Source: Sphaerospermopsis aphanizomenoides BCCUSP55
GTDB taxonomy: Bacteria > Cyanobacteriota > Cyanobacteriia > Cyanobacteriales > Nostocaceae
Direction: 5' to 3'
Assembly (NCBI RefSeq): GCF_001586785.1
Contig: NZ_LUFH02000038.1
Location: 1 to 50,732 of the forward strand
DNA length: 50,732 bases
In this document: positions 8,153-17,533 of the stretch, piece by piece
Numbering within the stretch: the first letter of the stretch is position 1
Layout: each line of letters begins with the position of its first letter
Program-made: the position numbers and the translations under genes
Notes under the pieces: generated by a model
What the model saw: only the letters and a program-made list of their open reading frames with translations
The model's database searches: none
Told to the model about the DNA's origin: nothing

Positions 8153-10231
8153 TTATTCTTTTGGTAACTCACCTAAAATTTGACCATTACCATTTTGTTG
8201 TTCACTTTTCTTCGGTGGTGGTGGAGGAACTATACCTGTTTTAGCTTGGTTATGACCAGTTTGATTCCAGAGAATCATAGATAACAAACCATCTACCAAA
8301 CCATTACTCGTACCATTGTTACCACCTACCATGATATCAGGAATTAAACGGACATTGCGATCGCCGATAATTTGCATTAATTGCATCGCTGTATAACCTT
8401 GCATTCCCAAAGCTTGTACACCAGTGCGGTAGGTTTCAGCTTTTGCATTACCTGTAGCACGGATACCTTCTGCTTCTGCTAAAGCTTTCAGCTTCGTTGC
8501 TTCCGCTTGTCCGTTTGCTTCCTTAATAGCAGCTTGAGATTTCAATTCCGCAATTTGCACGCTTTGTTCAGATTGCACCATTTCTTGCTGAATATTAGCC
8601 AAAGCAGTTTCCCGCACCAATTGCTGACGTTGAGTTTGTGCCATTTGCTGCACTTCATAGGTTTTCCGTTCTTCTTCAGCAATTTTGCGGTCTGTTTGTG
8701 TCTGCATCAAGGTTGCAGGAGGCTGAATATCACCAATTAAGGTATCTATTGCTTGCACATCATAAGTACGCAAAGCGGTTTTAATATATTCTGCGGCTTC
8801 GCTTTGTCTTTCACTCCGGGCGGTCAAGAAATCGAGTACAGTATAATCTTGGGCAGAGTTGCGGAAATAGTTACCAATGGTCGGTTCTAGTACATGATCT
8901 ACTAAATTCTGCATTGAACCCACACGGGAAATTACCTTGGGTGCATCCAAAGCACCAACGTGGATAATTTGTGCTACTTCTAAATCAAAAGCGAAACCAT
9001 CACGCGATCGCACTGTTAAAGATGCAAGTTGGGCATCATAACTATGACGTTCTGTTCTCCTTGACCAGTTTAAAACAATATTCGTAGTCGGCACTAACTC
9101 AATTTTCATGATCCGCGAGTTCAGCGGTTGTTTACCAGGATAAAGCGGTTCTACCCACACTCCCTTATGTCCCGGTTTGACTAAATTACCATGTGTGAAA
9201 GATGCACCGCTGACATCTTCTTGATCTTGTCCCACGAAAGAAATTACCACCCCCACATAACCAATGGGAATTTCTGTCATTGGTACTTGTTCAACTTGCA
9301 CAAACCAAGGGTTTAAATTCCAAGAACCAGAAAGTAAAATCTGTTCTTGCAAACCTCTTCTTCCCCCACCATTCAGGAACTTCTGCCCGTTTTGGAAGTT
9401 ATCATGTCCTTCAATCACAGGCCCTGCAATTTCACCAGCAGGAATAGGTAAACCGTCTAAGGTCGTGACAATACCGACTTTATCCGATAACACACTATAC
9501 ACCCGCATTTGTTCGGGATTCATGCCATGACTACTAGCATTCGCAGATGTAATCACTTTAAACAAAGCCGTGTTAATGCGATATGTACCTGCGGTGAGAA
9601 AACCCATTTGGCGGCCTTTTTCCCCACCTTTGGTTAAAAATTTCCGTGCATCTTGGAAGTTATCACAGTCAACAATTTTACCTAAAATTCGTTCTGGTGG
9701 GTTAGATGCCCCATCTGCGGCCACAATTAAAGCAATTTGACCTTGGGGAACAACAACAACTTGTTCTTTTTTGACGGCATATTGCCAAGGCCAGTAACCC
9801 CAATGCCAACCTGGTGCGAGGGTATCTGCTTGTAAACCAGCTTCTCCATTTAAAGCGATTAATCTTCCTGGTGGTAGTCCTTTACCTGAGATGGTAAATT
9901 TTTTAACAACTACGCCAACTTCCCGTTCACCAATTACTACCAGTCCACCAAAGAATAAGGGGACAAATATCACTACCCCACCAAATAGAATTAGGGGAAT
10001 AAGAGGTTCTACTCCCATTGCTTGATAGGCAACAGAATGATTGAGATCCGTTGGTGTTGAACTAGTTGAAACTGATGTTGAGTTAATTTCTGTAACTGTA
10101 GAAGTCTTTAACGGCGTAGCATTGGCAGTATAAACACCAGTAGCCAGAGATATAGCTGCTACCGTAGATGCTGCTAAACCAACAAGTTTATTTTTTCGAC
10201 TCTTACCAACAGCAGATACAAAGCTTTTCAT
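8153..10231 (-). CDS. SPFH/Band-7 (flotillin-like) membrane protein
   Basis: Predicted 692-residue membrane-anchored SPFH protein. The N-terminus is basic with a hydrophobic segment (LVGLAASTVAAISLATGVYTANA), and a second hydrophobic stretch (LIPLILFGGVVIFVPLFFGGLVVIG, about residues 78-102) precedes the SPFH region. The SPFH core includes QGQIALIVAADG, PGWHWGYWPWQY and, later, a long helical region with Ala/Glu-rich repeats (AEATKLKALAEAEGIRATGNAKAETYR) as in flotillins. The C-terminus is Pro-rich (VPPPPPK). I choose ATG at 10231: AGAAGG lies 9 bases upstream, and the next in-frame ATG at 10252 would place that ribosome site inside the gene. Role: membrane microdomain or protease scaffold, by family inference. 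Confidence 0.85.
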   Translation of the reverse strand: MKSFVSAVGKSRKNKLVGLAASTVAAISLATGVYTANATPLKTSTVTEINSTSVSTSSTPTDLNHSVAYQAMGVEPLIPLILFGGVVIFVPLFFGGLVVIGEREVGVVVKKFTISGKGLPPGRLIALNGEAGLQADTLAPGWHWGYWPWQYAVKKEQVVVVPQGQIALIVAADGASNPPERILGKIVDCDNFQDARKFLTKGGEKGRQMGFLTAGTYRINTALFKVITSANASSHGMNPEQMRVYSVLSDKVGIVTTLDGLPIPAGEIAGPVIEGHDNFQNGQKFLNGGGRRGLQEQILLSGSWNLNPWFVQVEQVPMTEIPIGYVGVVISFVGQDQEDVSGASFTHGNLVKPGHKGVWVEPLYPGKQPLNSRIMKIELVPTTNIVLNWSRRTERHSYDAQLASLTVRSRDGFAFDLEVAQIIHVGALDAPKVISRVGSMQNLVDHVLEPTIGNYFRNSAQDYTVLDFLTARSERQSEAAEYIKTALRTYDVQAIDTLIGDIQPPATLMQTQTDRKIAEEERKTYEVQQMAQTQRQQLVRETALANIQQEMVQSEQSVQIAELKSQAAIKEANGQAEATKLKALAEAEGIRATGNAKAETYRTGVQALGMQGYTAMQLMQIIGDRNVRLIPDIMVGGNNGTSNGLVDGLLSMILWNQTGHNQAKTGIVPPPPPKKSEQQNGNGQILGELPKE

Positions 10232-10345
10232 AAAATTTGCCCTTCTGGGCAACTAATTATCTAAGTTATCACTTCATTTGCATGGAGGTAATTTTCTTAA
10301 ACTTGATGTAATTTTTTGACTCATGCAGGTTGTATCAAATAGCTA

Positions 10346-11077
10346 CTACTGCTCAAGGGTAGCGAATTTAACCTTCAAAGACTCAACCAATACTGGTAGA
10401 TATTCTGTAGCCTTACCTTCAAAAACAGTAAACCCATCCAAAAACTCAGCATTAGGATGAGGATCAATAAAATATTTCTCAGGTACAGCTTGAAAAAACT
10501 TCAATAAATTCGCTGCTGGATAAACCTGTGCAGAAGTTCCCACCACAATAAATATATTTACCTGAGATTGAATTTTATATAAATCATCAACTCGCATATC
10601 CACAGCTTCCCCAAACCAAACCACATCAGGACGTAAATGTTTACCGCACTTTGGACAAACATCACCCCCTTGCACAGGTTTATTTATTTGCGCTTTATAA
10701 TCACATTGCCATTCGGCATACATGGGAGGAATATCAAAATGCCATTCACATTTTTGAGCATCTATTCTCCCGTGAATATGCCAAACATCTTTCACTCCTG
10801 CCTTTTCTAACAGAGTATCAATATTTTGAGTAATGCAAACCACATCAAAAGAATTAGCTAATTCAGCTATCGCAAAATGTGCTGCATTAGGTTGACATTG
10901 CTGCATTTTCTCAAAACCTTGGGCGTAAAAATCTAAGACTAATTTTTGATTTCTCATCCAACCCAAAGGTGTAGCCACATCTTCTATTTTGTATCCTTCC
11001 CACAGTCCCCCAGCACCTCTAAAGGTGGGAATTCCACTTTCAGCCGAAAGTCCCGCACCGCTAAATACAACAATCAT
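10346..11077 (-). CDS. Sir2-family NAD-dependent protein deacylase
   Basis: Predicted 243-residue sirtuin that removes acyl groups from lysines using NAD+. Visible motifs are GAGLSAESGIPTFRG (7-21), TQNID (83-87), the catalytic HIHG with H102, four zinc cysteines C110, C125, C141 and C144, and VVGTSAQVYPAANL. The usual class III Tyr-x-x-Arg pair that selects succinyl-lysine reads YAQG here (Y51, G54), so the desuccinylase arginine appears absent. The start at 11077 gives a slightly short N-terminus beginning right at the Rossmann strand. Gene stands alone, followed by the SPFH gene on the same strand after about 115 bp. Confidence 0.92.
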   Translation of the reverse strand: MIVVFSGAGLSAESGIPTFRGAGGLWEGYKIEDVATPLGWMRNQKLVLDFYAQGFEKMQQCQPNAAHFAIAELANSFDVVCITQNIDTLLEKAGVKDVWHIHGRIDAQKCEWHFDIPPMYAEWQCDYKAQINKPVQGGDVCPKCGKHLRPDVVWFGEAVDMRVDDLYKIQSQVNIFIVVGTSAQVYPAANLLKFFQAVPEKYFIDPHPNAEFLDGFTVFEGKATEYLPVLVESLKVKFATLEQ

Positions 11078-11128
11078 AATTTTTCCAACCTTTTATAAAT
11101 TTCTTGTTTCTCGTTTCTCGTTTTCTCG

Positions 11129-11174
11129 TTCCCAGTCTCAGACTGGGAATGCAATTTTAGAGTCTCTGACTCTA
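11129..11174. repeat. Twin hairpins with TCA/TCT loops
   Basis: Two perfect inverted repeats lie in tandem: TTCCCAGTC-TCA-GACTGGGAA (11129-11149) and TAGAGTC-TCT-GACTCTA (11158-11174). A CGTTTCTCG-rich flank precedes them. A partner hairpin in the opposite orientation with the matching CGAGAAACGAG flank is at 11836-11866. They could form hairpins downstream of the dxs gene, or are mobile repeat units. Confidence 0.85.
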
Positions 11175-11666
11175 GTATTAATAAATCATTTTCAACCAAG
11201 CAAATATTTGATTAACAGTTAATGTAAATTAATTTCCTCTAAAACTGGTAACTGCTCGTCTTAGCGTCACTTACCTTAACAATTCTTAACTCCATTTTCC
11301 CAAAAAAGCAAGAGCAAGGGTTTTTCCCCTCAAATTATTGAGAATAGTGTCAACAAACCCAACGCAATTACAAGGGTCTTGACTTCTGACAGGGTTATGT
11401 TATGATAGCCTTGAAAATAATCCAAGGGATTTATATTGTCTAAATCAAGATATCCAGGATTTCAGGATTTATGGCTAACGCCACACTACGCGAACAGGAT
11501 ATGATTTTAATTATGCTTGGTTACGCACAAGTCACTACAGAACGAACCACGTATCGAAGACAGCGAAAGCTCCGCTAACGCGCAGAGTCAGGTTAGGCAT
11601 AGACACAAAGGACACTAAGGTAAGAGGTTTGAGAAAGATTTGATAATTTCATCCTGTACATCCTTA

Positions 11667-11718
11667 AATCCTGGATATTATCTCGACTTCGCTCGATAAC
11701 CACCTGATTCAGACAAAA
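11667..11718. repeat. 52-bp direct repeat, copy 1
   Basis: Begins AATCCTGGATATTATCTCG and ends CACCTGATTCAGACAAAA. Copy 2 starts 105 bases downstream and is identical over 52 bp. The core TCTCGACTTCGCTCGATAA contains the inverted pair ATTATCGAG-like arms common in Nostocales intergenic repeats. Confidence 0.92.
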
Positions 11719-11771
11719 TACAATTTCTGAAAATTTCCAGCAATCTTCAAAAACTATCCTGTTCATCCTGT

Positions 11772-11823
11772 AATCCTGGATATTATCTCGACTTCGCTCG
11801 ATAACCACCTGATTCAGACAAAA
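11772..11823. repeat. 52-bp direct repeat, copy 2
   Basis: Identical to the copy at 11667-11718. It is followed immediately by the inverted hairpin TTCCCATAC-AGA-GTATGGGAA at 11836-11856. Confidence 0.92.
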
Positions 11824-11835
11824 AATAAATTACCA

Positions 11836-11856
11836 TTCCCATACAGAGTATGGGAA
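11836..11856. repeat. Hairpin downstream of dxs
   Basis: Perfect 9-bp stem with AGA loop, followed by CGAGAAACGAGAAAAAG. On the minus strand it is the same design as the hairpin at 11129 (CTCGTTTCTCG flank then TTCCCA stem). It lies about 100 bp past the dxs stop and may serve as a terminator, though no U-tract is evident on the minus strand. Confidence 0.7.
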
Positions 11857-11953
11857 CGAGAAACGAGAAAAAGATCAACAGAACGAAGAAATACATAATC
11901 ATTAAATCCTGTAAATCCTCAAATCCTGTAAATCCTGATTCAGACAATGAAAA

Positions 11954-13849
11954 CTATTTCACAACAGCTAATTCTTTTTTAAAGAAAGCTTGCAAAATAT
12001 TGTCTGCAATTTGCTGACTAGTTAAACCTAACTCGACCTTAGATTCATCTGGTGTCGCATGATCAACTAATTCATCAGGAATACCAATGCGTTTTACAGG
12101 GACAACAACATTAGCATCCAGTAAAGCTTCAGCTACCGCAGAACCGAAACCTCCCATTAAACAACCTTCTTCTAAAGTGACAACCCGGCCAATTTTCTCA
12201 GCCAAAGGTAAGATCAAATCAGTATCCAAAGGCTTCACAAACCGGGCATTAATCACAGTTGCTTCAATGCCATGTTCGCTGAGAATTTCTGCTGCTTGCA
12301 TTCCTGGGTAAACCATTGTGCCATAGCCAACAATTAACACATCATCACCTTGGCGGAGAATTTCCCCTTTACCAATTTCTAAAGATTCCCATCCTTCTTC
12401 CATCAAAGGTACACCATGACCATTACCACGGGGAAAACGCATAGCAATAGGACCATCTGTATATTCAATCCCTGTCACTACCATTCTTTGTAGTTCTGCT
12501 TCATCCTTGGGTGCCATTAACACCATGTTGGGAATACAACGCAGATAGGCGATATCATACATACCTTGGTGAGTTGGACCATCAGCACCAACAATTCCTG
12601 CCCTGTCTAAACAGAAGAAAACAGGGAGGTTTTGAATGCAGACATCATGGATAATTTGATCGTAGCCACGTTGTAAGAAGGTGGAATAAATAGCTGCGAC
12701 GGGACGCATACCTTCACAAGCTAAACCAGCAGCCAGAGTCACAGCGTGTTGTTCAGCGATACCCACATCAATATATTGATTAGGCAATTTAACTTGTAAT
12801 TTATCTAAACCGGTACCTGTGGCCATAGCTGCGGTAATACCGACAATTTTCGGGTTTTGTTCCGCCAGTTTGACCAAAGTGTGGGAAAAGACTTTCGCGT
12901 AAGCAGGAGGTTTGGGCTTACTGGAAGGAATAGCCTTCCCAGTAGTCAAATTAAAGGGGTTTTGGGCATGATAGCCTACTTGGTCTTTTTCAGCCATTTC
13001 ATAGCCTTTACCCTTAATAGTGGCTACGTGAACCAGTACAGGCCCTGTAATTTGATGTGCTTGTTGGAAGGTGGCAATGAGTTCTTCTAAATTATGGCCA
13101 TCCACTGGACCCATATAGGTAAAGCCCAGTTCTTCAAAAACTGCACCAACTTTAGACATTGCTAACCGCTTCATGCCTTCTTTAATGCGTTCCAGTTCAT
13201 CAGCAACGAAAGGAATGTGTTTGACTTGTTCTTCAATGCCATCTGAAAGAAACTGCACTGGTGGGCTAAGACGCATTTTGTTGAGGTAGCGGGGAATAGC
13301 ACCAACGTTAGGAGAGATTGACATCTCGTTATCATTGAGAACTACCAGCAAGTTGGTTTTGCGTAAATGTCCGGCGTGGTTGATAGCTTCTAAAGCCATA
13401 CCTCCAGTTAAAGCGCCATCTCCAATTACAGCTACAGCTTTAAATTTTTCCCCTTTTAAGTCACGGGCTAAAGCCATACCCAGGGCAGCAGAAATACTTG
13501 TAGAAGCGTGTCCTGCACCAAAGTGATCAAATTTGCTTTCACAGCGTTTGAGATAACCAGCAACTCCGTCTTTTTGTCTGAGGCTATGGAAGTCGCTGTA
13601 ACGTCCGGTGATTAATTTGTGGGGATAAGCTTGATGTCCTACATCCCAAATAACTTTGTCCCGATCTAAGTCTAATGTCTGGTAAAGCCCTAAAGTTAAT
13701 TCTACAACTCCCAAACCAGGCCCCAAATGCCCTCCAGTTGCTGCTACGGTTTGTAGGTGCTTATCTCGAATTTGACGGGCAATTTGTTGCAATTGCCGAA
13801 TAGACAAACCATGTAACTGGTTAGGATGGGTTATTTCACTCAGATGCAT
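11954..13849 (-). CDS. dxs: 1-deoxy-D-xylulose-5-phosphate synthase
   Basis: Predicted 631-residue thiamin-diphosphate enzyme condensing pyruvate and glyceraldehyde 3-phosphate, the entry step of the MEP isoprenoid pathway feeding carotenoids, phytol and quinones. Visible family motifs are [13 protein letters not shown], the ThDP-binding [18 protein letters not shown] with the downstream [12 protein letters not shown], and the transketolase-like pyrimidine domain with [18 protein letters not shown] and [18 protein letters not shown]. The C-terminal transketolase domain ends with [16 protein letters not shown]. Length matches the family (about 635). ATG at 13849 begins the standard MHLSEI N-terminus. 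Monocistronic in appearance. Confidence 0.97.
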   Translation of the reverse strand: MHLSEITHPNQLHGLSIRQLQQIARQIRDKHLQTVAATGGHLGPGLGVVELTLGLYQTLDLDRDKVIWDVGHQAYPHKLITGRYSDFHSLRQKDGVAGYLKRCESKFDHFGAGHASTSISAALGMALARDLKGEKFKAVAVIGDGALTGGMALEAINHAGHLRKTNLLVVLNDNEMSISPNVGAIPRYLNKMRLSPPVQFLSDGIEEQVKHIPFVADELERIKEGMKRLAMSKVGAVFEELGFTYMGPVDGHNLEELIATFQQAHQITGPVLVHVATIKGKGYEMAEKDQVGYHAQNPFNLTTGKAIPSSKPKPPAYAKVFSHTLVKLAEQNPKIVGITAAMATGTGLDKLQVKLPNQYIDVGIAEQHAVTLAAGLACEGMRPVAAIYSTFLQRGYDQIIHDVCIQNLPVFFCLDRAGIVGADGPTHQGMYDIAYLRCIPNMVLMAPKDEAELQRMVVTGIEYTDGPIAMRFPRGNGHGVPLMEEGWESLEIGKGEILRQGDDVLIVGYGTMVYPGMQAAEILSEHGIEATVINARFVKPLDTDLILPLAEKIGRVVTLEEGCLMGGFGSAVAEALLDANVVVPVKRIGIPDELVDHATPDESKVELGLTSQQIADNILQAFFKKELAVVK

Positions 13850-13991
13850 ACTATAGGGTTTTCCTCTCTAACTCTATTTTTGGCATTGGCATTATTTAAT
13901 TGTCACACGCTCAGGTGGCTACAAGAATCTCACTGTCATTAATGTTGTTGTAGCAGTATATAGCAGGAGGCAGTGGTTCGACTTCGCTCAC

Positions 13992-14063
13992 CAACCGGGG
14001 GCAGGGGGCAGAAGGCAGGAGGCAGAAGGCAGAAGGCAGAAGGCAGAAGGCAGAAGGCAGGAG
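13992..14063. repeat. STRR tract, GGCAGAA/GGCAGGA units
   Basis: About ten heptamers of GGCAGAA, GGCAGGA and GGCAGGG lie between dxs and the SLH gene. They follow a fragment reading GTTCGACTTCGCTCACCAACC, another dispersed Nostocales repeat. Confidence 0.92.
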
Positions 14064-14101
14064 TTATTACTTTTGACTTTTGACTTGATAGCTCCCCATC
14101 A

Positions 14102-14773
14102 TCATTGGGAAACACCGGGAACTACTGGTGTTTCTGCTTGTGGCTTTTGTCGTTGCAAATATTTACTTAACAGATAAGCCATATCACCACGGGTCATGGG
14201 GTGTAATGGGTTAATATTGCCTTGGGCATCTGTATTCATGAATCCTTCCGTAATCACTGTAGCGATCGCTTTTCTAGCCCAATTAGGTATAAATTGTGCA
14301 TCTGGGTAAGATTGGAGAATTGCGTTGATGGTTTGTTTAGGAAATTGAAATACTCCGTAAGCTTGGGCAAAAATCGCTAGACCTTCCGCCCTAGTAACTT
14401 TTTGGTTCGGAAAAAACATATTTCCCCGATAACCTTTCATAATATCGGTTTTTAGCACTGTTTGAATATCTTGATATGCCCAATAATAATTAGGCACATC
14501 TGGTACAACAATGGTTTTTTCTTGTTTAGCGATTTGTCGTTGATCTAAATAAAAAGCTTTCACTAAAATTGATGCTAATTCAGCTCGACTAATTAACCTT
14601 TCTGGATAAAATTGTCCATCGGGTAAGTTATCCATTAATTTTGCTTGCAGCACTTTTTGAATATAATCTTCTGAGCTTTTTACAGGTACTTGTTCTGTAG
14701 ATTGTGCTTGGACAATTATTGGGCAGGTTTGCAGTACCACCGTTAAGGAAATTGCACTTATTAAATGCCTCAT
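14102..14773 (-). CDS. Secreted SLH-domain protein
   Basis: Predicted 223-residue exported protein made almost wholly of three S-layer homology repeats, which in cyanobacteria bind peptidoglycan-linked polymers. From ATG at 14773 there is a signal peptide (MRHLISAISLTVVLQTCPIIVQAQS, split here as a 25-residue segment with cleavage after VQA). SLH-like segments follow: EDYIQKVLQAKLMDNLPDGQ with LISRAELASILVKAF; VPDVPNYYWAYQDIQTVLK with KVTRAEGLAIFAQAY; and SYPDAQFIPNWARKAIATVI with PMTRGDMAYLLSKYL. An in-frame ATG at 14818 would add 15 residues and spoil the signal peptide. It lacks a porin barrel, unlike the longer SLH-OprB porins. Confidence 0.85.
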   Translation of the reverse strand: MRHLISAISLTVVLQTCPIIVQAQSTEQVPVKSSEDYIQKVLQAKLMDNLPDGQFYPERLISRAELASILVKAFYLDQRQIAKQEKTIVVPDVPNYYWAYQDIQTVLKTDIMKGYRGNMFFPNQKVTRAEGLAIFAQAYGVFQFPKQTINAILQSYPDAQFIPNWARKAIATVITEGFMNTDAQGNINPLHPMTRGDMAYLLSKYLQRQKPQAETPVVPGVSQ

Positions 14774-14818
14774 AGTGATTACGATTTTCAATCTGCTAAT
14801 TTTGGACAAGAATGGCAC

Positions 14819-15410
14819 TGAAGAGAAATTAACAAGGCTTAAATCCTTTTCACTTCTGCCTCCTAACTGATCCTAACAATCAATATTCACCCTTGCTGAC
14901 AGTAGATTTTAGGTTCAGGCGGTACAAAATTTAAGAACTAAGCCATGACCATAAAGACTTTTAAACTTATTAATAGTTCCCTACTCCCTGTTCACTGATA
15001 TATGTTTTGCTATTAATTTCATTTACAAAAGTATCAATTTTTAGATACACATAAAGAAGAATTTTTATATTTATTAATTTGCTTGTTAATATAGGACTAC
15101 TATTTGATTTTTGATAGCTTGCGAGGCGTAGCCATACAAAACTCAGTACACCTAAATTCTATAAATCCCTCTTGCCTTTTGCCTCTTGCCTTTTGCCTGC
15201 CTACACAAGTAAATTCAGAAACCAAACCGGATTCCTATATATGTCAGATGAGTGAGAGTACGTATTTTTAGTAAAAATGTTACAATACAATTCTTGTAGA
15301 CTGTAAACAGTAAGAATTTAAGGCTAAGAAATATTACTGACAATATATTTGCTATAAAATAATTTGAGTATTTAAGATTTTGTCAATAATACTTACTTAG
15401 GTAATAAATA
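14819..15410. other. Gene-free segment upstream of an unknown gene
   Basis: No gene recognised. It holds the promoters of two divergent genes. A TTGCCTTTTGCC-type STRR remnant (15170-15200) and a dispersed-repeat piece (GCGAGGCGTAGCCATAC, 15121-15137) are visible. The right 150 bp are very AT-rich. No tRNA or riboswitch-like structure stood out. Confidence 0.6.
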
Positions 15411-16523
15411 ATGTCCGTTAGTAAAGAAATTTTCAGCAATGATGTCAATTCAGTATCAAATGGAGAAAATAATATATCAGTGGAATCTTTAGCACAGCAA
15501 TGGGCTAAAAAGTATTTGCAAAGTCTCCATATTGATCCCAGCCAGCAAAAAAATTCTCCTGTATCTGATTTGTCGGAGATATCGTCATCAGCAGGACGAG
15601 AGAAAACAGCCACAAAAATCAGGGAATCCTTACGCAGTATCAGTGCTAAAGCCTGGAATAAAACAGAGATATTACTATCAGCAGAAGTCAAACAGCATGG
15701 TATAGATTACAACCTGATTAATCCCTGGGACATTGCGGCAGATTCTTTTAGGATCTATGAAAAAGTTCTCAGTGTGTACACTGATACAGAAGCATTGCGA
15801 GCATCTGAAGTGATAAACATGACTGAAAGTGATTGCTGTGACGAACAGAAATTGTTAGACTATGCTGAAAAAGTAGCACCTAACCAATTGGCTACAGTAG
15901 TTGGCTCAGAAATCAGTGCAATTAGAAAAAAATATACAAATGCTGACCCCAGGGTGATTGGCTTTGTGAGTATGCAGTTTCATTACACTAGTCAAATGCT
16001 GATTCAACTAGTAGAACCTGTTGAGCAATCCCTCATTAGTGCATACTTTAAAGTTATTGATGATCATCTTTATATGCCACTGCAACGTGCCTATGAAGCA
16101 GCAGCTAAACATAACTATAATTCGCCAGTTTTGTCCGCAGTACAACAGTTACTACCAGTGAGTACACAAATTGCTAAAAATATTAGTCAACGGGTGATTG
16201 AATTATTCCCAGCTTACAGTACCATGTCTGGGAAGTTGAGTGACCCAGTGGTGAAAATTTCCAGCATCCGGGATGTGGAGATGTTCCAAGTTTACCTGTG
16301 GGTATGTGCATTAGAAGGGAGTATTGCTGCCATTCAACAAGAATTATTTCCTCTGTGTGTGATGCTTTATCCCACATTAAAAGTACAATGGGAAATGGTG
16401 CGGCAAATGCTACATTTACTCAGATATGAAATCAGCGATCGCCTAACTCCTCAACAAACTAACTCCTTAATGCCATATTTTCAGGCGTTGTCACAAATGT
16501 TTTCTTCTGAGATTCTGCATTAG
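15411..16523 (+). CDS. Uncharacterised helical cyanobacterial protein
   Basis: Predicted 370-residue soluble protein I do not recognise. Residues 1-70 are polar and Ser/Asn/Glu rich, probably disordered. Residues 75-370 look mostly alpha-helical, with no signal peptide or membrane segment. A cysteine pair (DCCDEQ) lies near residue 142. The C-terminal third contains amphipathic helices around VYLWVCALEGSIAAIQQELFPLC and WEMVRQMLHLLRYEI. It is followed on the same strand by rpiA after 128 bp, but a shared transcript is uncertain. Codon use resembles neighbouring genes, so it is likely a genuine lineage-specific gene. Confidence 0.75.
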   Translation: MSVSKEIFSNDVNSVSNGENNISVESLAQQWAKKYLQSLHIDPSQQKNSPVSDLSEISSSAGREKTATKIRESLRSISAKAWNKTEILLSAEVKQHGIDYNLINPWDIAADSFRIYEKVLSVYTDTEALRASEVINMTESDCCDEQKLLDYAEKVAPNQLATVVGSEISAIRKKYTNADPRVIGFVSMQFHYTSQMLIQLVEPVEQSLISAYFKVIDDHLYMPLQRAYEAAAKHNYNSPVLSAVQQLLPVSTQIAKNISQRVIELFPAYSTMSGKLSDPVVKISSIRDVEMFQVYLWVCALEGSIAAIQQELFPLCVMLYPTLKVQWEMVRQMLHLLRYEISDRLTPQQTNSLMPYFQALSQMFSSEILH

Positions 16524-16651
16524 ACATCTGGAAAAAATTCAGAAAATTGCCACATAATTCAATTTCAGCTTTGGATTGTCAATTGCTGCGAATGTAGTTT
16601 TTAGTTTAATATTCGGCTGTGAGAGTTTGTTCAATTTCCAGGAGTTTAGGA

Positions 16652-17362
16652 ATGTCCGTAGCAGCAGATCCCGTCAAATTGATGAAGCAAGAAGTTGGCA
16701 AAGCCGCCGCAGAAATGGTAAAATCAGGTTCAATTGTGGGATTAGGAACAGGTTCAACCACAGCTTACACCATCCAGTATTTAGGAGAACGCCTCAAATC
16801 TGGTGAACTTAAAGATATTGTTGGTATCCCCACCTCATTTCAGTCAGAAGTTTTAGCCAAACAGTACGGAGTTCCTCTCACCACTTTAGACGCTATTGAC
16901 CATATTGACATCGCTATTGATGGTGCTGATGAAGTTGATCCCCACAAAAACTTAATTAAAGGTGGTGGTGCAGCACATACCCGCGAAAAAGTGGTAGATT
17001 ACCTGGCAGCCCAGTTTATTGTTGTAGTTGATAGTGGTAAACTTGTAGATCGGTTGGGTAGTGTATTTGCAGTTCCTGTAGAAGTCATACCAATGGCACT
17101 CACCCCCGTCACTAATGCTATTAAAGAACTAGGTGGTAAACCAGAGTTACGGATGGGTGTCAAAAAAGCTGGACCCGTAATTACTGACCAAGGGAACATG
17201 GTAATAGATGTCAGATTTGATAATATTGATGACCCTGTAAACTTAGAAAAAACACTGAATAATATTCCAGGTGTTTTGGAAAATGGTATTTTCGTCAACT
17301 GCGCTGATGTGGTTTTAATTGGTGAAGTAATTGACGGTAAACCTGTTGTGCGTAGAATGTAG
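16652..17362 (+). CDS. rpiA: Ribose-5-phosphate isomerase A
   Basis: Predicted 236-residue enzyme interconverting ribose 5-phosphate and ribulose 5-phosphate in the Calvin cycle and pentose phosphate pathway. Motifs are [19 protein letters not shown] (phosphate loop), the catalytic [24 protein letters not shown] block, and a C-terminal [18 protein letters not shown] strand pair. I select ATG at 16652 because AGGAG (16640-16644) sits seven bases upstream and the homologous N-terminus starts there; an in-frame start at 16619 would add 11 unusual residues. Confidence 0.96.
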   Translation: MSVAADPVKLMKQEVGKAAAEMVKSGSIVGLGTGSTTAYTIQYLGERLKSGELKDIVGIPTSFQSEVLAKQYGVPLTTLDAIDHIDIAIDGADEVDPHKNLIKGGGAAHTREKVVDYLAAQFIVVVDSGKLVDRLGSVFAVPVEVIPMALTPVTNAIKELGGKPELRMGVKKAGPVITDQGNMVIDVRFDNIDDPVNLEKTLNNIPGVLENGIFVNCADVVLIGEVIDGKPVVRRM

Positions 17363-17375
17363 TTCAAATTAGTAT

Positions 17376-17392
17376 GGTGGGCAATGCCCACC
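17376..17392. terminator. Perfect hairpin after rpiA
   Basis: GGTGGGC-AAT-GCCCACC, 14 bases past the rpiA stop, followed by TGTAAAAAAG. It may act as a terminator stem, but it also belongs to a dispersed hairpin family: GGTGGGAATTTCCCACC follows mfd at 23800. Confidence 0.6.
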
Positions 17393-17533
17393 TGTAAAAA
17401 AGCTCACACAAAGACGAAAAAATAAACGCAGCAATACTCAAAATTCTCTTAAACCCTCTTAACTTTGTGTCCTTTGCGTTCTTTGCGGTTAATTCATATC
17501 AAGCCATCGTTATCCAAAATCTAAAATTTCGTG

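Larger units (their letters stand above)
11078..11953. other. Gene-free repeat patch between sirtuin and dxs
   Basis: I see no gene. The patch holds twin hairpins at 11129-11174, a related inverted hairpin at 11836-11856, two identical 52-bp repeats (11667-11718, 11772-11823), and pieces resembling dispersed Nostocales repeats (GGCTAACGCCACACTACGCG near 11472, AAAGCTCCGCTAACGCGC near 11567). Short phrases such as AATCCTGTAAATCCT recur near 11900. An open frame at 11593-11808 on the minus strand is made of these repeats. Confidence 0.75.

Noticed and set aside
11593-11808. Minus-strand open frame with repeated VIERSRDNIQD peptide
   Set aside because: It is the translation of the two 52-bp intergenic repeats.
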